A stretch of DNA of 35,892 nt from Blastococcus sp. TF02-8. Its GTDB lineage: Bacteria; Actinomycetota; Actinomycetes; Mycobacteriales; Geodermatophilaceae. The notes under the pieces are model-generated. The model worked only from the letters and a program-made list of their open reading frames with translations, was not told the origin of the DNA and searched no databases. How positions within the stretch are numbered: the stretch's first letter is position 1; every line of letters begins with the position of its first letter. A program made the translations under genes and the position numbers. The DNA is taken from NCBI RefSeq assembly GCF_003319175.1, contig NZ_QOHK01000016.1:1-35892 (forward strand), in the 5' to 3' direction. Positions 1 to 9,075 of this stretch are shown in pieces.

Positions 1-511
1 GGCGGCGGGCCTCGGCGGCGTCGAGCCGGTCCCAGCCGTGGTCGAGCGGGCCGAAGGCCAGCGGGTTGACTCGTGCGGACAGTCCGTGGCCGATGACGAA
101 CGGCTCCACGCCCAGCGCGCGGCACAGCGGCTCGTACTCGTCCTTGGTGTCGCCCAGGATCAGGGTGCGGTAGCCGTAGGCGAGCATGCGCAGCGCGAAG
201 GCTTTGACCGTGGCTGACTTGCCGCGGCCGGGCTTGCCGAAGACAACGACGTTCGGATTGGTGACCGGGATGTCGTCGTCGGTGACCCACCCGACGGGGT
301 CGCAGTAGAACGCTCCGCCCGACAGCAGGTCGAGTCCCATCTGCGCGCCGGTGGGTGGCAGACCGGAGGTGGCGATCAGCGGCCACACCACCGGCGTCTG
401 CTCCGAGGTCATGCGCCACACCGAGAGCGGGGCGAGCGCCGCCGCCCGGCCCTGGCCGCGGCCGCGAGTTCCGCGGCCGGGCACCAGCTGGGTGAACGGA
501 GCCCAGGTCGT
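1..511 (-). CDS. Conjugation-type ATPase (VirB4/TraC-like), 3' end outside window
   Basis: The minus strand is open from an in-frame TGA at 512-514 to the left edge and encodes about 170 residues. A clear Walker A motif (GKPGRGKS) is followed by a segment reading ILGDTKDEYEPLCRALGVEP, as in actinobacterial ATPases annotated as VirB4-like or SCO6880-like, which are thought to power conjugative DNA transfer at the membrane. The upstream segment (GGAFYCDPVGWVTDDDIPVT) fits the same family. The start is unclear. GTG at 484 and ATG at 412 are the only obvious choices and neither has a good ribosome binding site, so a few N-terminal residues may be lost through the TGA. The Walker B region lies outside. 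It suggests the edge of an integrative or conjugative element, but no partner transfer gene is visible here. Confidence 0.72.
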
Positions 512-806
512 TCACCGCGACCCGGCCGGGTCACCTTCGGGCCCGACGGGCATCGACCTCGCGCGGCCGGATCTTGACGGCGTGCCAACCACCTCGGGTC
601 GAAGGGTTCCGATTGCCGCGCGCGGTGCGCCCTGCTCGACCCGGTGCCGGTCTTTGCAGCCCGGAGGTGGAAGCAAGATCAGCCGTACAGCCAGCCTCAG
701 CGAGGTCATCAGCACGAGTCGACTCGAGCCGCAGCAGCTGCCCCCTCTCGTGCAGCGTCCACATGAAGCGCAGCCGCGGACGATGATCACCGGCTCGAGC
801 CGCTGC
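512..806. other. No gene identified
   Basis: Several overlapping open frames occur on both strands, but all are arginine-, serine- and proline-rich with no recognisable motif, typical of chance frames in GC-rich DNA. No hairpin or repeat stands out. Confidence 0.4.
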
Positions 807-1358
807 TCAATCCCGCTTCCGCAGCGAGCTGGCGGCCGACAGGTTGCACCGCGTCGCCTCCAGCGGCGGACGCGGAAGGCGATCCACCACCTCCGGCGGT
901 GGCTCCGTCAGCGTGTAGTCGATGCGCACCCAGACGACCTTCCGGCGACGATGCGTGGTCCAGCCGTGCGCGCCACAGATGCGAGCGACCAGATACAAGC
1001 CCAAGCCACCAGCCGCGGCATCACGATCCATGGCCGGCACTGGCGGCGTCTCGGCGGCGGCGTCGCTGACCACCAGCAACCAGTGGTGATCAAAGGCGGT
1101 GAGATCCATCAGAACCGGCGCCCGACCGTGTCTGAGGGCATTGGACCCCAGTTCCTCAACGCACAGAAGCAGACGCTCTTCCGCTCCCTGGGCCACCGAG
1201 GCAGCGGCCCAGCGTCGGTCAGCGTCCTGGAGTGAAGCGGCGAGCTCGCGCCGGCTGTAGCTCAGGTCAAGCAGAGTCGTCGGCGCCCAGTGGGAAACAT
1301 GGACTGCGTCCGACCCCACAGTCGGAACTGGGCGCTGAGCCCACAGGACGTCGCTCAT
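807..1358 (-). CDS. RsbW-like ATP-binding protein (HATPase_c_2), 183 aa
   Basis: This is a GHKL-type ATP-binding protein of the anti-sigma/serine kinase class. Such proteins bind a sigma factor or phosphorylate a STAS anti-sigma antagonist in partner-switching pathways. The N-box reads VEELGSNALRHG at about residues 67-78, a D-containing segment (VVSDAAAETPP) follows, and a glycine-rich lid (GGLGLYLVARI) lies near residues 117-127, before a conserved RRKVVWVRI strand. I chose the ATG at 1358 because GGGGAG precedes it by 6 bases. The frame stays open for 28 more upstream codons, but these look non-coding. The gene stands alone. A paralogue lies at 8428-8901 and a C-terminal remnant of a third copy near 27,500. 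The target is unknown. Confidence 0.85.
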   Translation of the reverse strand: MSDVLWAQRPVPTVGSDAVHVSHWAPTTLLDLSYSRRELAASLQDADRRWAAASVAQGAEERLLLCVEELGSNALRHGRAPVLMDLTAFDHHWLLVVSDAAAETPPVPAMDRDAAAGGLGLYLVARICGAHGWTTHRRRKVVWVRIDYTLTEPPPEVVDRLPRPPLEATRCNLSAASSLRKRD

Positions 1359-1578
1359 CGCAGCTCCCCCGTTGGTCTCTACCGAGTCACGGATGACCCG
1401 CTCAGAACCACTCACGTGCGCCGCCTGACAACCCGACGGCACCTGTCGTCGCGGGCGATGCTAGCAACGACGCCAGCGAACCTGCGGATTACCAACTCGA
1501 CGGCGGGTACGAACTGCTTCCCAGCTAGTAGCAAGTATCGACGGAGGCGCGCGTGTATGAGGTCCTTTCCGCCTTGCT

Positions 1579-1968
1579 GTGCCTGGCTACACCGAACATG
1601 CCGTGGACCTTGATCTCCGGGGCGCTGGCATTCATGCCGTGCACGTGCACTTCCCGACGACGGGTCGCATGGCCGTGATCGTGACCATCGCGCGGACCGA
1701 CCGCGAGCCCTTCAACCCGCTGGAGTCGGCCACCATCGATGTCTCTCTTCGCTATCCCGACGGTCAAGTCTGGTCCGTGGGATCTCACGCATTCATCGAA
1801 GGTGAGAACGACGAGTCCGTACGTCCGGTCGCGCTCACCTTGCCGGTCGATGTTGAGATGACCGTCACCTCTACCGGGCTGCACACGGTCGAGGTATCGG
1901 TTTCTCCCTCTCGAACTCCGATGCCGCTCAGCCTTCCGCTGGCCGTTCGCCCCTGGTCAACTCAGTGA
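1579..1968 (+). CDS. Small beta-rich protein, DUF6941-like, start uncertain
   Basis: The 129-residue frame has strong GC-rich third positions and alternating beta-strand character. The pattern of a valine-rich strand, then DVSLRYPDGQ, then LTLPV and a closing HTVEVSV strand resembles the immunoglobulin-like DUF6941 proteins, whose role is unknown. The N-terminus is odd: the frame is closed by TGA at 1558, and GTG at 1579 is the first start, without a convincing ribosome binding site. A better placed start (GGAGG at 1542, GTG at 1553) belongs to another frame that reads into unrelated sequence, so the family's first 20-30 residues may be lost by a frameshift. The protein has no signal peptide and no clear operon partner. 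Confidence 0.5.
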   Translation: MPGYTEHAVDLDLRGAGIHAVHVHFPTTGRMAVIVTIARTDREPFNPLESATIDVSLRYPDGQVWSVGSHAFIEGENDESVRPVALTLPVDVEMTVTSTGLHTVEVSVSPSRTPMPLSLPLAVRPWSTQ

Positions 1969-2208
1969 ACCTAGTCGTCCGGCAACTGGTCCTGGCACCC
2001 TTGACCGCAGCTCAGCGCCGGCAGCTCCGCGACATCACCCAGCGCATCCGTGGGCGCCGCCAGCTCCGTGCAGCCCTGGCGATCTCCCGCCGCGGAGCCC
2101 CCGGCCGACACGACCGAGCACCGCTGAGTTCGGCGGCGGCTGCGCCCGTAAGGACGTCGTCAGCACGCACGATCGGCCTGGCAGGGGTCGGCTGAGCCGC
2201 AAGGGTCG

Positions 2209-2400
2209 CAGCAGCTGCTTCTCGAACCAGTGGTGCGCGAACGGTTCGTCGTTGAACGCCGGAACCTCCACGAACCCCGCGCTGCGGTACAGGCCGATCG
2301 CCTCCACCAGCGTCCTGTTCGTCTCCAGCCGCAGGGTGCGGACGCCCGTGTCCCGGGCCTGGTGCTCGACCTCGTAAAGCAGCCGTGGACCCCGCTCTGC
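2209..2400 (-). pseudogene. GNAT acetyltransferase C-terminal fragment
   Basis: Read on the minus strand, this gives a typical end of a GNAT N-acetyltransferase: a YEVEHQARDTGV helix, the strand TLRLETN, then AIGLYRSAGFVEVPAFND and a terminal FEKQL. The acetyl-CoA-binding loop (Q/RxxGxG/A) and the N-terminal half are not present in any frame upstream, and no start codon with a ribosome binding site precedes the fragment. The frame continues past the expected family end to a stop at 2035. I read this as the remnant of a deleted gene. Confidence 0.6.
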
Positions 2401-2611
2401 TGCACGTGGCCGACGCGCGCGTGTACGAGATGAAGGGGCCTCCGCCCACTGACGGCGAACGTTGCGCCTTTGGCCTCAGCCCAGCTCGTCGCCGTGCACG
2501 AAGACCCCTTCATCCATGCACGTGGCGCCCACTACTAGGTTGGGGTCGCGTATGTGAGCGCCTTCCGCTGACCGTGTTCGACGGCCGCCGATGCCCCTCG
2601 GCACCCGGGGG

Positions 2612-4165
2612 TCAGGAGGCCATCGCTTCGAAGGCTGCGGCCATGCTTGCCTGCTCCTCTAGAACGTCTCCGATGCGTGCTTGTACGGCGTCGAGTCGGC
2701 CGATGATGTCGCTGGTGGCACCGATGCCCGCGCTGACGGTCTGACTGGTCGCCTGGATCGCGGCGATCTGGTCGGCAACGCGCTGTGTTGCCTTCGCAGT
2801 TTCCCGGGCAAGGTCTTTGACCTCGCTGGCGACGACGGCGAATCCCTTACCTGCCTCCCCGGCGCGGGCGGCCTCGATCGTGGCGTTGAGTGCCAGCAGA
2901 TTGGTCTGCTCCGCGATGCCGGAGATGATGCGAATGACCTCGCCGATGGCCGTCGACGCCTGAGTGAGGGCGTCGACCTCGTCGCTCATGGTGGAGGCCT
3001 GCGTTACCGCTTGTTCGGCGACCCGGCCGGCCTCCCCGGCCGCATCCCGCAGCCGGGCGACGGTATCCAGCAGATCCCGAGCACTGTCGGCCGAGGACTC
3101 GGTGCGGCGCAGCACGTCCAGCCGCTGGGAGACCAGTTGCTGGACATTGCGCAGCGCAGCGGCCCGCGACTCGGACAGTTCGATCGTCTCGGTGACGAAG
3201 AAATCCATCGTGCCGATCACGCGCCCGCCGACCACCAGGGGGAAACACACGCCTGAGCGGACGCCGGCACGCTGCGCGGCAGGAGCGCGCACGCAGTCGG
3301 TCACCTCGGCCAGATCGCGGACGAAGTAGAGGTCTCGCGCCCGCCACGCCCGGCCCGACAGCCCGACCCCTTCGGCAAAACTGGCGGCCAGGGTCACCTC
3401 ACGGAATTCCTTGCCGGCGGAGCCGGACTCCTGCTGGAATCGCAGCAGCTGCGCGTCCTCGTCGAGCTTCCAGTAGGAGCCGTATGCCCAGCCGAAGGCG
3501 GTACGCACGGTGTCCAGCGCCACTCGTAGCGCCGCCTCAGCGGTCCCAGCAGACCCAATCTCGGTGACCACAGCGGTAACGGCGGCCCGATCGTCGAGAG
3601 TTTCCCGCAGCGCGGCCTTGTCCAGGGCGGCGCGACGGGCATGGGCCACGAGCCGGTCCAGCGCCTCCCACTTCTCCCGACGGGCACCGGAGAAGGTCAT
3701 CGACCCGGCGTTGTAGTACTCCTTCAACGCCACCACCCGACCGTCCTCGATCACCGGGACGAGCACCCCATGCGTCGCCCCAGCGGCCTGCGCAGCCTGC
3801 CACCGCAGACACTCCGACGGATTGCTGCTGGCGTCCGTCAGCACCACCCGGCGCGTCCTGATCGCCTCGCCGCCGAATCCATCTCCTGCCCGGAGCCGCT
3901 CCACCCGCTGGCCGGCGAATTCAGCCATCACACCCGACAGCGGGCCCGACTCACCCACCATGTGGAAGGCCCCGGCGTCGTCGGCCATCCAAACCGCCCC
4001 GTAGCCGAGACCGAGTGCCTCCACCAGGGTGGCCCCCACGGTTCGAAATGCCGCGGTCCGATCTCGGACGCCGTCGAGGGCCGCGATCACCTTCTCGACC
4101 GCCTCCACGTCGCGTGGCATCTCAGCGGCTGACGGGACCGCAGCGACCTGAGGACGACGACGCAT
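2612..4165 (-). CDS. Soluble methyl-accepting chemotaxis-type receptor with two GAF domains
   Basis: The 517-residue protein has no signal peptide or membrane segment, so it should act in the cytoplasm. Two GAF-type sensor domains occupy roughly residues 30-185 and 195-360; the second contains [19 protein letters not shown]. They are followed by the cytoplasmic signalling module of chemoreceptors (about 365-517), whose hairpin tip reads [20 protein letters not shown] and continues with [15 protein letters not shown]. Such a tip normally contacts CheA and CheW, but no che gene is visible here. The ATG at 4165 is preceded by AGGAG at good distance; an ATG five codons upstream has no such site. 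The gene stands alone. The GAF ligand cannot be told from sequence. Confidence 0.88.
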   Translation of the reverse strand: MRRRPQVAAVPSAAEMPRDVEAVEKVIAALDGVRDRTAAFRTVGATLVEALGLGYGAVWMADDAGAFHMVGESGPLSGVMAEFAGQRVERLRAGDGFGGEAIRTRRVVLTDASSNPSECLRWQAAQAAGATHGVLVPVIEDGRVVALKEYYNAGSMTFSGARREKWEALDRLVAHARRAALDKAALRETLDDRAAVTAVVTEIGSAGTAEAALRVALDTVRTAFGWAYGSYWKLDEDAQLLRFQQESGSAGKEFREVTLAASFAEGVGLSGRAWRARDLYFVRDLAEVTDCVRAPAAQRAGVRSGVCFPLVVGGRVIGTMDFFVTETIELSESRAAALRNVQQLVSQRLDVLRRTESSADSARDLLDTVARLRDAAGEAGRVAEQAVTQASTMSDEVDALTQASTAIGEVIRIISGIAEQTNLLALNATIEAARAGEAGKGFAVVASEVKDLARETAKATQRVADQIAAIQATSQTVSAGIGATSDIIGRLDAVQARIGDVLEEQASMAAAFEAMAS

Positions 4166-4509
4166 GTAGTTCTCCTGCAAAGTTGGCGATGGTCGCAGGG
4201 CAGCAGCAGTGCAGCCGCATCGCCCCGAACACTTGGTAGCTCCGACTGATCATCGGCGAGCACGGCTCGCCCTCAAGTCGAACCACACCCCCTATCGACA
4301 TCACCATGCCGTGCTCGCGCCACGAGGTTGCACGACTTGAGTGTGCTGTCGGCGGGTGGACGAGGCCGTACTGGACGCCAGCAGATGCGGGGCGTCGGTT
4401 GGTCGATCGCTACCGGCGGTTCGCTGGGCACCAGCACGGGCTCGGCAACTTCACGGATCCGTGGCGGGCTTCCGTGCGAATGTCCGACCCCTGCGCCGGT
4501 CCCGACCGG
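4166..4509. other. No gene identified
   Basis: About 340 bases between the receptor gene and the STAS gene. No frame has family-like content on either strand. It probably holds the promoter of the receptor gene, but I could not place -35/-10 boxes. Confidence 0.4.
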
Positions 4510-4899
4510 TCAGGAAGAGGGGGTTCCGACGAGGGCTGCGATTCCGGCTAGGCGCAGCAACTGGGCCAGCCAGGGGCTCGGGTTCACCAGCCGCATTCCG
4601 CATCCGCGCTCGAGCGCAAGGCCTCGGGCACGCGCCAGGGCACGCACTCCCTCCACATCGCAGAAGGTCAGCTTCGCCACGTCGATCACCAACGCGCGAC
4701 GGGTGGTGAGCGTCAGCGTCGCGACGGCGTCCGTCACGCGCTCCGCGCAGGAGCGGTCGAGCTCGCCGGCCAGCCGAATGGTGCCTGCCTGCCGATCACT
4801 GTCAGCCGCAGCGGCTGGAAGATGGACTGAGGCCACAGGGGGCCAGTTGCTGGTTGCACTGCAATCTCCCGGCGAGCACGATCGGCGACGCAATCGCAT
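4510..4899 (-). CDS. STAS-domain protein without the phospho-acceptor serine
   Basis: Residues about 38-129 form a STAS domain, the fold of anti-sigma factor antagonists: strand TIRLAGELD, the VTDAVATL helix, strand ALVIDVAKLTFCD, and the final LRLAGIAAL helix. In regulated members the loop after the central strand reads D-S-S/A-G, and the first serine is phosphorylated by an RsbW-type kinase. Here it reads D-V-E-G, so switching by phosphorylation looks impossible unless another residue serves. The N-terminal 35 residues are low in family signal, and neither ATG 4899 nor GTG 4836 has a clear ribosome binding site, so the start is uncertain. RsbW-like genes lie about 3.5 kb away on either side. 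Confidence 0.7.
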   Translation of the reverse strand: MRLRRRSCSPGDCSATSNWPPVASVHLPAAAADSDRQAGTIRLAGELDRSCAERVTDAVATLTLTTRRALVIDVAKLTFCDVEGVRALARARGLALERGCGMRLVNPSPWLAQLLRLAGIAALVGTPSS

Positions 4900-5435
4900 C
4901 GCCGCGACCAGATGCGCGATGCCCGGCCGGTGGTTCGACCAGTTGATGCTCCGGATCTATGCCAAGACAGCACCGTCTCTGGACGCACTGCAGCTTCCGC
5001 GCGTGGCGGACGAAGGACTCCCCTGCTTTCCGCACCAAGTACCAGCTCTGAGGGTACAAGCACCAGCTCTGAGGGTAGGAGGACGCCGCCGGCGACATCG
5101 GTGCCGTCCAGCTCGTCCGGGCGAAGCAGTGAGAGAGCCCAGGCACCATGCGACGTACACGCCGTAGGCACACCCTGACGTGTCGGGTGCAACGCCAGAC
5201 CAGATGGCGCCTAACGGCGCGAGGCTATGACCAGACGCCCAGCCGGGATAATACCGTTGACGGACCCGCTCTCATCACAGCGCAGGTCGCATTCGCGGCA
5301 GGGACACGACCCCACGCTGGTCGTGCACGTCTGTCGTGGCCGCCCAGCGGTTGATCGGAATGCTCGATCCACATACCGGACCGGCATGTGCCCCTCGAGC
5401 CGCGGACCGGACCACCTATCGGGACGGGTGACCTC
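4900..5435. other. Non-coding stretch with a 21-bp tandem duplication
   Basis: No convincing gene in about 540 bases. The only structure seen is the direct repeat at 5037-5078. Overlapping open frames on both strands look like chance frames. Confidence 0.4.
5037..5078. repeat. Tandem direct repeat, 2 x 21 bp
   Basis: Two adjacent 21-base copies, each beginning AAG and containing ACCAGCTCTGAGGGTA, differ at only two positions. The unit length is a multiple of three but no real gene is seen across it. Confidence 0.85.
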
Positions 5436-5618
5436 CTAGGCGACCGAACGGATGACGGCTCGAATGCGTGCGATCAAATCATCCGCCATCTGGGGTTCAG
5501 CGAGCCCGTGGTTGTGCTGCGCATGAACGGTGCACACCGCCAGCATCTCCCTCTCGCTGCTGACACGGAAGCTGGCGCCACAGCCAGGGACGACGTCGCC
5601 GCAGGCGTATTCCTTCAC
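5436..5618 (-). CDS. DUF1059 family small protein, 60 aa
   Basis: The protein starts VKEYACGDVVPGCGASF and ends with a helix (LIARIRAVIRSVA). This is the plan of the DUF1059 family: an N-terminal YxCGDVVPGC segment with two cysteines, a middle region rich in histidine and acidic residues (VHAQHNHGL), and a C-terminal helix. The family is about 60 residues long and its function is unknown. I chose GTG at 5618 because GAGAGG precedes it by about seven bases and the family starts there; the frame is open 26 codons further upstream without family-like content. Its stop lies on the far side of the EAL gene's 3' end, four bases from this start, so the two may be cotranscribed. Confidence 0.85.
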   Translation of the reverse strand: MKEYACGDVVPGCGASFRVSSEREMLAVCTVHAQHNHGLAEPQMADDLIARIRAVIRSVA

Positions 5619-5622
5619 TGGC

Positions 5623-6867
5623 CTACCTCTCATTCCTCGCCGCAGCGCCCACCAGCCACAGCTCTCGGTCCGGACCATCGGCACTCGCAGGGGCACTCGC
5701 GAGCTGAGCGAGACGCAACATCATGCGTTCGGGGCGGACGATGCCGGCGTAGCCGCCGAAGCTGTCCTCGCACACCACCGGGTCGAACCGCGAACCTGTC
5801 GGACGAGTCATGGCGCGCGTCGCGACGTCCGCGACTTCGGCGTCGGCGGAAGCGCGCAGGCTCACGGAGAGGACGTGGGTCTCACCGAGGGAATCGCCAC
5901 TCCGCAGTTGACGGCGGACCAGGCAGACTGCGCGGTCGTTCCGGTCCAGCACCGCGATGAACTCCAGACTCGGATCGGCGCAGAGGATGGTCGAGACCTG
6001 ACCGAGCTCGGAGTCGCTGATCGACGTGGTCCGCTCCACCAGGCTGGCGATGCGGTCGCCCCGGCTGCGGTCATCGGCGAGAGCGCGAATCCACTCCCCC
6101 AGCTCGGGAGCCAGGGTTGTCCAGGTCGGTGTCGGGCGACCGAAGAGCCAGCCCTGCCCGAGCGGCACGCCCATGCGGATGAACGCCTCGAGCTCCTCCG
6201 GACGCTCGATACCTTCGGCGATGAGCGCGGCGTCGAGGCGACCTGCATAGCTACCCAGCAGTTCAGCAAGGGCCAGCTTCACCTCGTCACGATCGGCGTG
6301 ATCCACGAGCGCCCGGTCGATCCTCACCAGCTCGGGTCGGACGAGAGCCAGCTGCTGAAGACCGGAGTAGCCCGATCCCGCATCGTCCAGCGCCACTGTC
6401 GCACCGACGGCGCGCAGTTGATCGAGGAGCGCGTTGAGCCGTGCATGGTCGTCGATCTGAACGTGCTCGGTCAGCTCCAGCACCAGCCGGCTGAGGTCAG
6501 GCGCCGCCGTGAGGGCGTCGGCCAACTCCGGTTGATGCATAAGGTGCGGGCTTACGTTGACGGTGAGGAAACAGTCCGCGGGCAGTCGGTCCCGGGCGGC
6601 GATGGCGGCGGTCACAACCCTCGCTTCGAGCTGAGCGGCGAGACCCAGGCGGTCAGCGGCCGCGAACCACACGTCGGGGGAAGCAGTCGGCGGGCCCGCG
6701 AAACGAGACAACGCCTCGTACCCAGCCACCACGCCGCGCCGGAGGTCGACGATGGGCTGGAACACGAGGGTCGGTTCGTCCGGGTCGCGAAGAGCCCGGG
6801 CGATAGCCGAGCGCCACGCCGCCGCATCACTCGCGACGCTGGAACCGGCCTCGATCGCGCCCCCCAT
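5623..6867 (-). CDS. EAL-domain protein, possible c-di-GMP phosphodiesterase or degenerate sensor
   Basis: Residues about 20-260 form an EAL domain, the fold that hydrolyses cyclic di-GMP. Visible are the signature glutamate in YEALSRF, the asparagine in NVSP, both glutamates of LELTEH, the double aspartate in LDDAGSGYSGL, the later glutamate in IAEGIE and the glutamine in GQGWLFGRP. The conserved lysine of the usual LKID motif is arginine here (LVRIDRAL), so activity is uncertain. Residues about 275-400 form a second sensor-like domain (ISDSELGQVSTILCADPSLE onward). ATG 6867 follows GGGAGCGG at suitable distance; the open frame extends another 220 codons upstream in sequence that does not look coding. 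The next gene upstream is the PAS-GGDEF gene, suggesting a synthesis/breakdown pair. Confidence 0.85.
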   Translation of the reverse strand: MGGAIEAGSSVASDAAAWRSAIARALRDPDEPTLVFQPIVDLRRGVVAGYEALSRFAGPPTASPDVWFAAADRLGLAAQLEARVVTAAIAARDRLPADCFLTVNVSPHLMHQPELADALTAAPDLSRLVLELTEHVQIDDHARLNALLDQLRAVGATVALDDAGSGYSGLQQLALVRPELVRIDRALVDHADRDEVKLALAELLGSYAGRLDAALIAEGIERPEELEAFIRMGVPLGQGWLFGRPTPTWTTLAPELGEWIRALADDRSRGDRIASLVERTTSISDSELGQVSTILCADPSLEFIAVLDRNDRAVCLVRRQLRSGDSLGETHVLSVSLRASADAEVADVATRAMTRPTGSRFDPVVCEDSFGGYAGIVRPERMMLRLAQLASAPASADGPDRELWLVGAAARNER

Positions 6868-7225
6868 GAGTTCACCGCTCCCGTCAACTGACTCGGCTGA
6901 CGCACCACGCCGGTGCAGTCCCTCTCGATATCGACAGATCGGTCGCTGAGCTTGACGACGACACAGCTGACCACCACATCGAGTCAGGCACCGGCATTGT
7001 CGGCGGTCTGCAGCGGCGACTGATCGACCTCGCTTCACCGGGTGAGGTGCCGCACCGTCGACCGCGGCAGACATCGCCCAACTCAGTTGAACGCAAGACG
7101 GCTTCGAGTCAACTCTCAGAGTGGAGTCCCGATGTTCAGGACGACCCAGCCAGTTACGAGAACCGGTCCTACGAGGACCTCTGAGAGAGCACCGTCGAGG
7201 CGCATGCCGACGGTTCGCACGAGCC
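6868..7225. other. No gene identified
   Basis: About 360 bases between the GGDEF and EAL genes, both on the minus strand. Nothing recognisable in any frame; it may hold the promoter of the EAL gene. Confidence 0.4.
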
Positions 7226-8107
7226 CTACGTCCGGCGGCGAGCCTTGTCGGCATACATCGACCTATCTGCCTCGCCCAGGATCCGGCTGCGGTCGACATC
7301 GAGCGCCACTGCGCTGGGCACGTGCGCAATTCCTGCAGAGAACTGGATGGGCTTGTCCGCCAGGCTGGCGTGCAAGGGCGCAGCCATCGCTGCTCGTAAC
7401 CGGACGACCAGTCCGCGCGCCCGCGCCGGGTCGCTGTCCTCGAGGACGACTGCGAACTCGTCCCCGCCGATTCGGGCAGCCGTGTCGCTGGTGCGAAGTA
7501 CCGAGGCCAAGCGGTGGGCGAAGGCAACCAGCACTGCGTCGCCGAGCAAATGACCGTGATTGTCGTTGACCGACTTGAACTCATCCAAGTCGATCATCAG
7601 TACGCATGTCGAGGTTCGCTGGCGGGCGCCGCGGTCGAGGGCGTGACGAAGCCGGTCCTCGAACAAGCGGCGATTGGCTAGGCCCGTGAGTGAGTCATGC
7701 AGCGCGCGATGCTCGAGGTGCGCCTCGATGGCCTTCCGTTCGCTGATGTCATCCACGACCATGACGAGGAGGTCCACCTCGTCACGCTCGTGCACCCACG
7801 AGGTGATGACTCGCACCGGCACGGCCTCCCCGGTCACGCGAACCAGGCGGCACTCGTGCCGCCACAGGCGGCTTCGGCGCTCATTCAAGTCGACGCATGA
7901 CTGCGTAGCGGCCGGGACGTCGTCCGGGTGGGTGAAGTCGATCATCGACCGGCCGCGCAGAGCGGCCGGCTGGTCGCCGAGAAGCCGACTCAGCGCGCCA
8001 TTGACATGTATCAGCACACCGGACGTCGACGTGACCGCCATACCAACGGGGGCGAACTCAAAGCCGACGAGCTGGCTGGCGCTGAGGCCATCGGATGGGT
8101 CCAACAT
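7226..8107 (-). CDS. PAS-GGDEF diguanylate cyclase
   Basis: A PAS sensor domain (about residues 10-130, ending with DDISERKAIEAHLEHRALHD, the usual linker) leads into a GGDEF domain (about 135-290). The GGDEF domain makes cyclic di-GMP from two GTP. The active-site signature RIGGDEFAVV is intact, as are DSLTGLANRR and MIDLDEFKSVNDNHGH. An inhibitory site R-T-S-D sits exactly five residues before GGDEF, so product feedback is expected. There is no membrane segment. ATG 8107 starts just ahead of the PAS domain; GGGGAG lies rather far upstream, so the ribosome binding site is weak. It points toward the EAL gene 358 bp downstream on the same strand. Confidence 0.9.
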   Translation of the reverse strand: MLDPSDGLSASQLVGFEFAPVGMAVTSTSGVLIHVNGALSRLLGDQPAALRGRSMIDFTHPDDVPAATQSCVDLNERRSRLWRHECRLVRVTGEAVPVRVITSWVHERDEVDLLVMVVDDISERKAIEAHLEHRALHDSLTGLANRRLFEDRLRHALDRGARQRTSTCVLMIDLDEFKSVNDNHGHLLGDAVLVAFAHRLASVLRTSDTAARIGGDEFAVVLEDSDPARARGLVVRLRAAMAAPLHASLADKPIQFSAGIAHVPSAVALDVDRSRILGEADRSMYADKARRRT

Positions 8108-8427
8108 CTACTCTGTGATGCCCGCTCCCCGGTTCATCTACGCCTTCGCCCCGGAGGGCTCCCCCATCATGGCGGCCTCCCAGAGCCACTGCGCTCTCCT
8201 GCGCCGGGGGCCGCCACCGCACTGAGCAAGAACGATCGCTCGAGCCTCCATGACGCTGCTGCGCTGGGCCCGCGGCGCTCTGGGCGGCCGTGTGTGCCGA
8301 CCTCGTGGCGGTATGGGCGAACGCCGACAAGCGGACGGCGGGGTGCCGGACCTCACGGCCGGAGACGTCGCGTCACCACCCAGCTTATCGATCGCGCGCA
8401 GGGGTAGGTCAGCGGAAACCGATTCCG
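8108..8427. other. Intergenic region between divergent genes, no gene identified
   Basis: About 320 bases between the divergent PAS-GGDEF and RsbW-like genes. It should carry promoters for both, but I could not identify boxes with confidence. Confidence 0.4.
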
Positions 8428-8901
8428 ATGGAAGTGAATGTGAGCGAGCAACATTGGGTGCAGCAGCCGCCTCCCGTGATCACGGGCAACATCTGGACCT
8501 GGCGACTGGAAAGCACCGATCAACTGCCTGCCGTGCGTGCGGAGCTTCGTGGCCTGCTCTCGCTGGTGAGCCGTCTTGAGCCGGTGAGCGACATCGAGTT
8601 CGAGGAAAAGTTTCTGCTGGCCTTCGATGAGTTGGCGTCCAACGCACTGCGGCACGGCGGCCGCCCCGTGCGCGCTCGAGTCTCATTTGGCTCCGAAGGG
8701 CTACTGGTCGAAGTAAGTGACTCCGCCGCCACCAGTCCGCCGACGCCGGCCGTCGGCCGAGACCCATCTCAGGGTGGCCTGGGTCTCGGGCTCGTGGCTG
8801 CACTGGCCTCTGCGCACGGATGGGTGACGCAGGCCGAGCGCAAGCTTGTGTGGGCGTTCTGCCGAAGGATGGCTCCGCGACGTCGCGGCGCCTTCGGCTG
8901 A
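8428..8901 (+). CDS. RsbW-like ATP-binding protein (HATPase_c_2)
   Basis: The roughly 157-residue GHKL ATP-binding protein is a paralogue of the one at 807-1358. The N-box reads FDELASNALRHGG, the next motif is VEVSDSAATSPPTP, and the lid is GGLGLGLVAALASAHGW, followed by the family strand ERKLVWAFC. In partner switching it would phosphorylate and bind a STAS protein. A canonical STAS gene begins 174 bp downstream on the same strand, so the two probably form a kinase/antagonist pair. The start is uncertain: ATG 8428 is listed, but GTG 8440, preceded by GGAAG, would give a protein starting VSEQHW, comparable to the MSDVLW start of the paralogue. Confidence 0.85.
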   Translation: MEVNVSEQHWVQQPPPVITGNIWTWRLESTDQLPAVRAELRGLLSLVSRLEPVSDIEFEEKFLLAFDELASNALRHGGRPVRARVSFGSEGLLVEVSDSAATSPPTPAVGRDPSQGGLGLGLVAALASAHGWVTQAERKLVWAFCRRMAPRRRGAFG

Positions 8902-9075
8902 CCGAGCACTCGACCGGTACGGGGGTATCCCGCCGCCGGCGTACGCAGCAGGAAGATCCCCGCAACTCGGGCTCATTCGCTGCCTTGGTCGCACTCCTCG
9001 GCCGGTACACCTGCTTCCCGAGCGGCTGTTTACGATGTACACGCAACGCTCCATGAGCAGAAGGAAGCACGATCC

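Noticed and set aside
351..1235. Plus-strand open frame of 294 codons
   Set aside because: Arginine/serine/proline-rich without family motifs, and overlaps the RsbW-like gene on the minus strand.
5623..7584. Extended 653-codon version of the EAL protein
   Set aside because: The first 220 codons have no domain and unlike codon use, and overlap the GGDEF gene; the ATG at 6867 sits just before the EAL domain.
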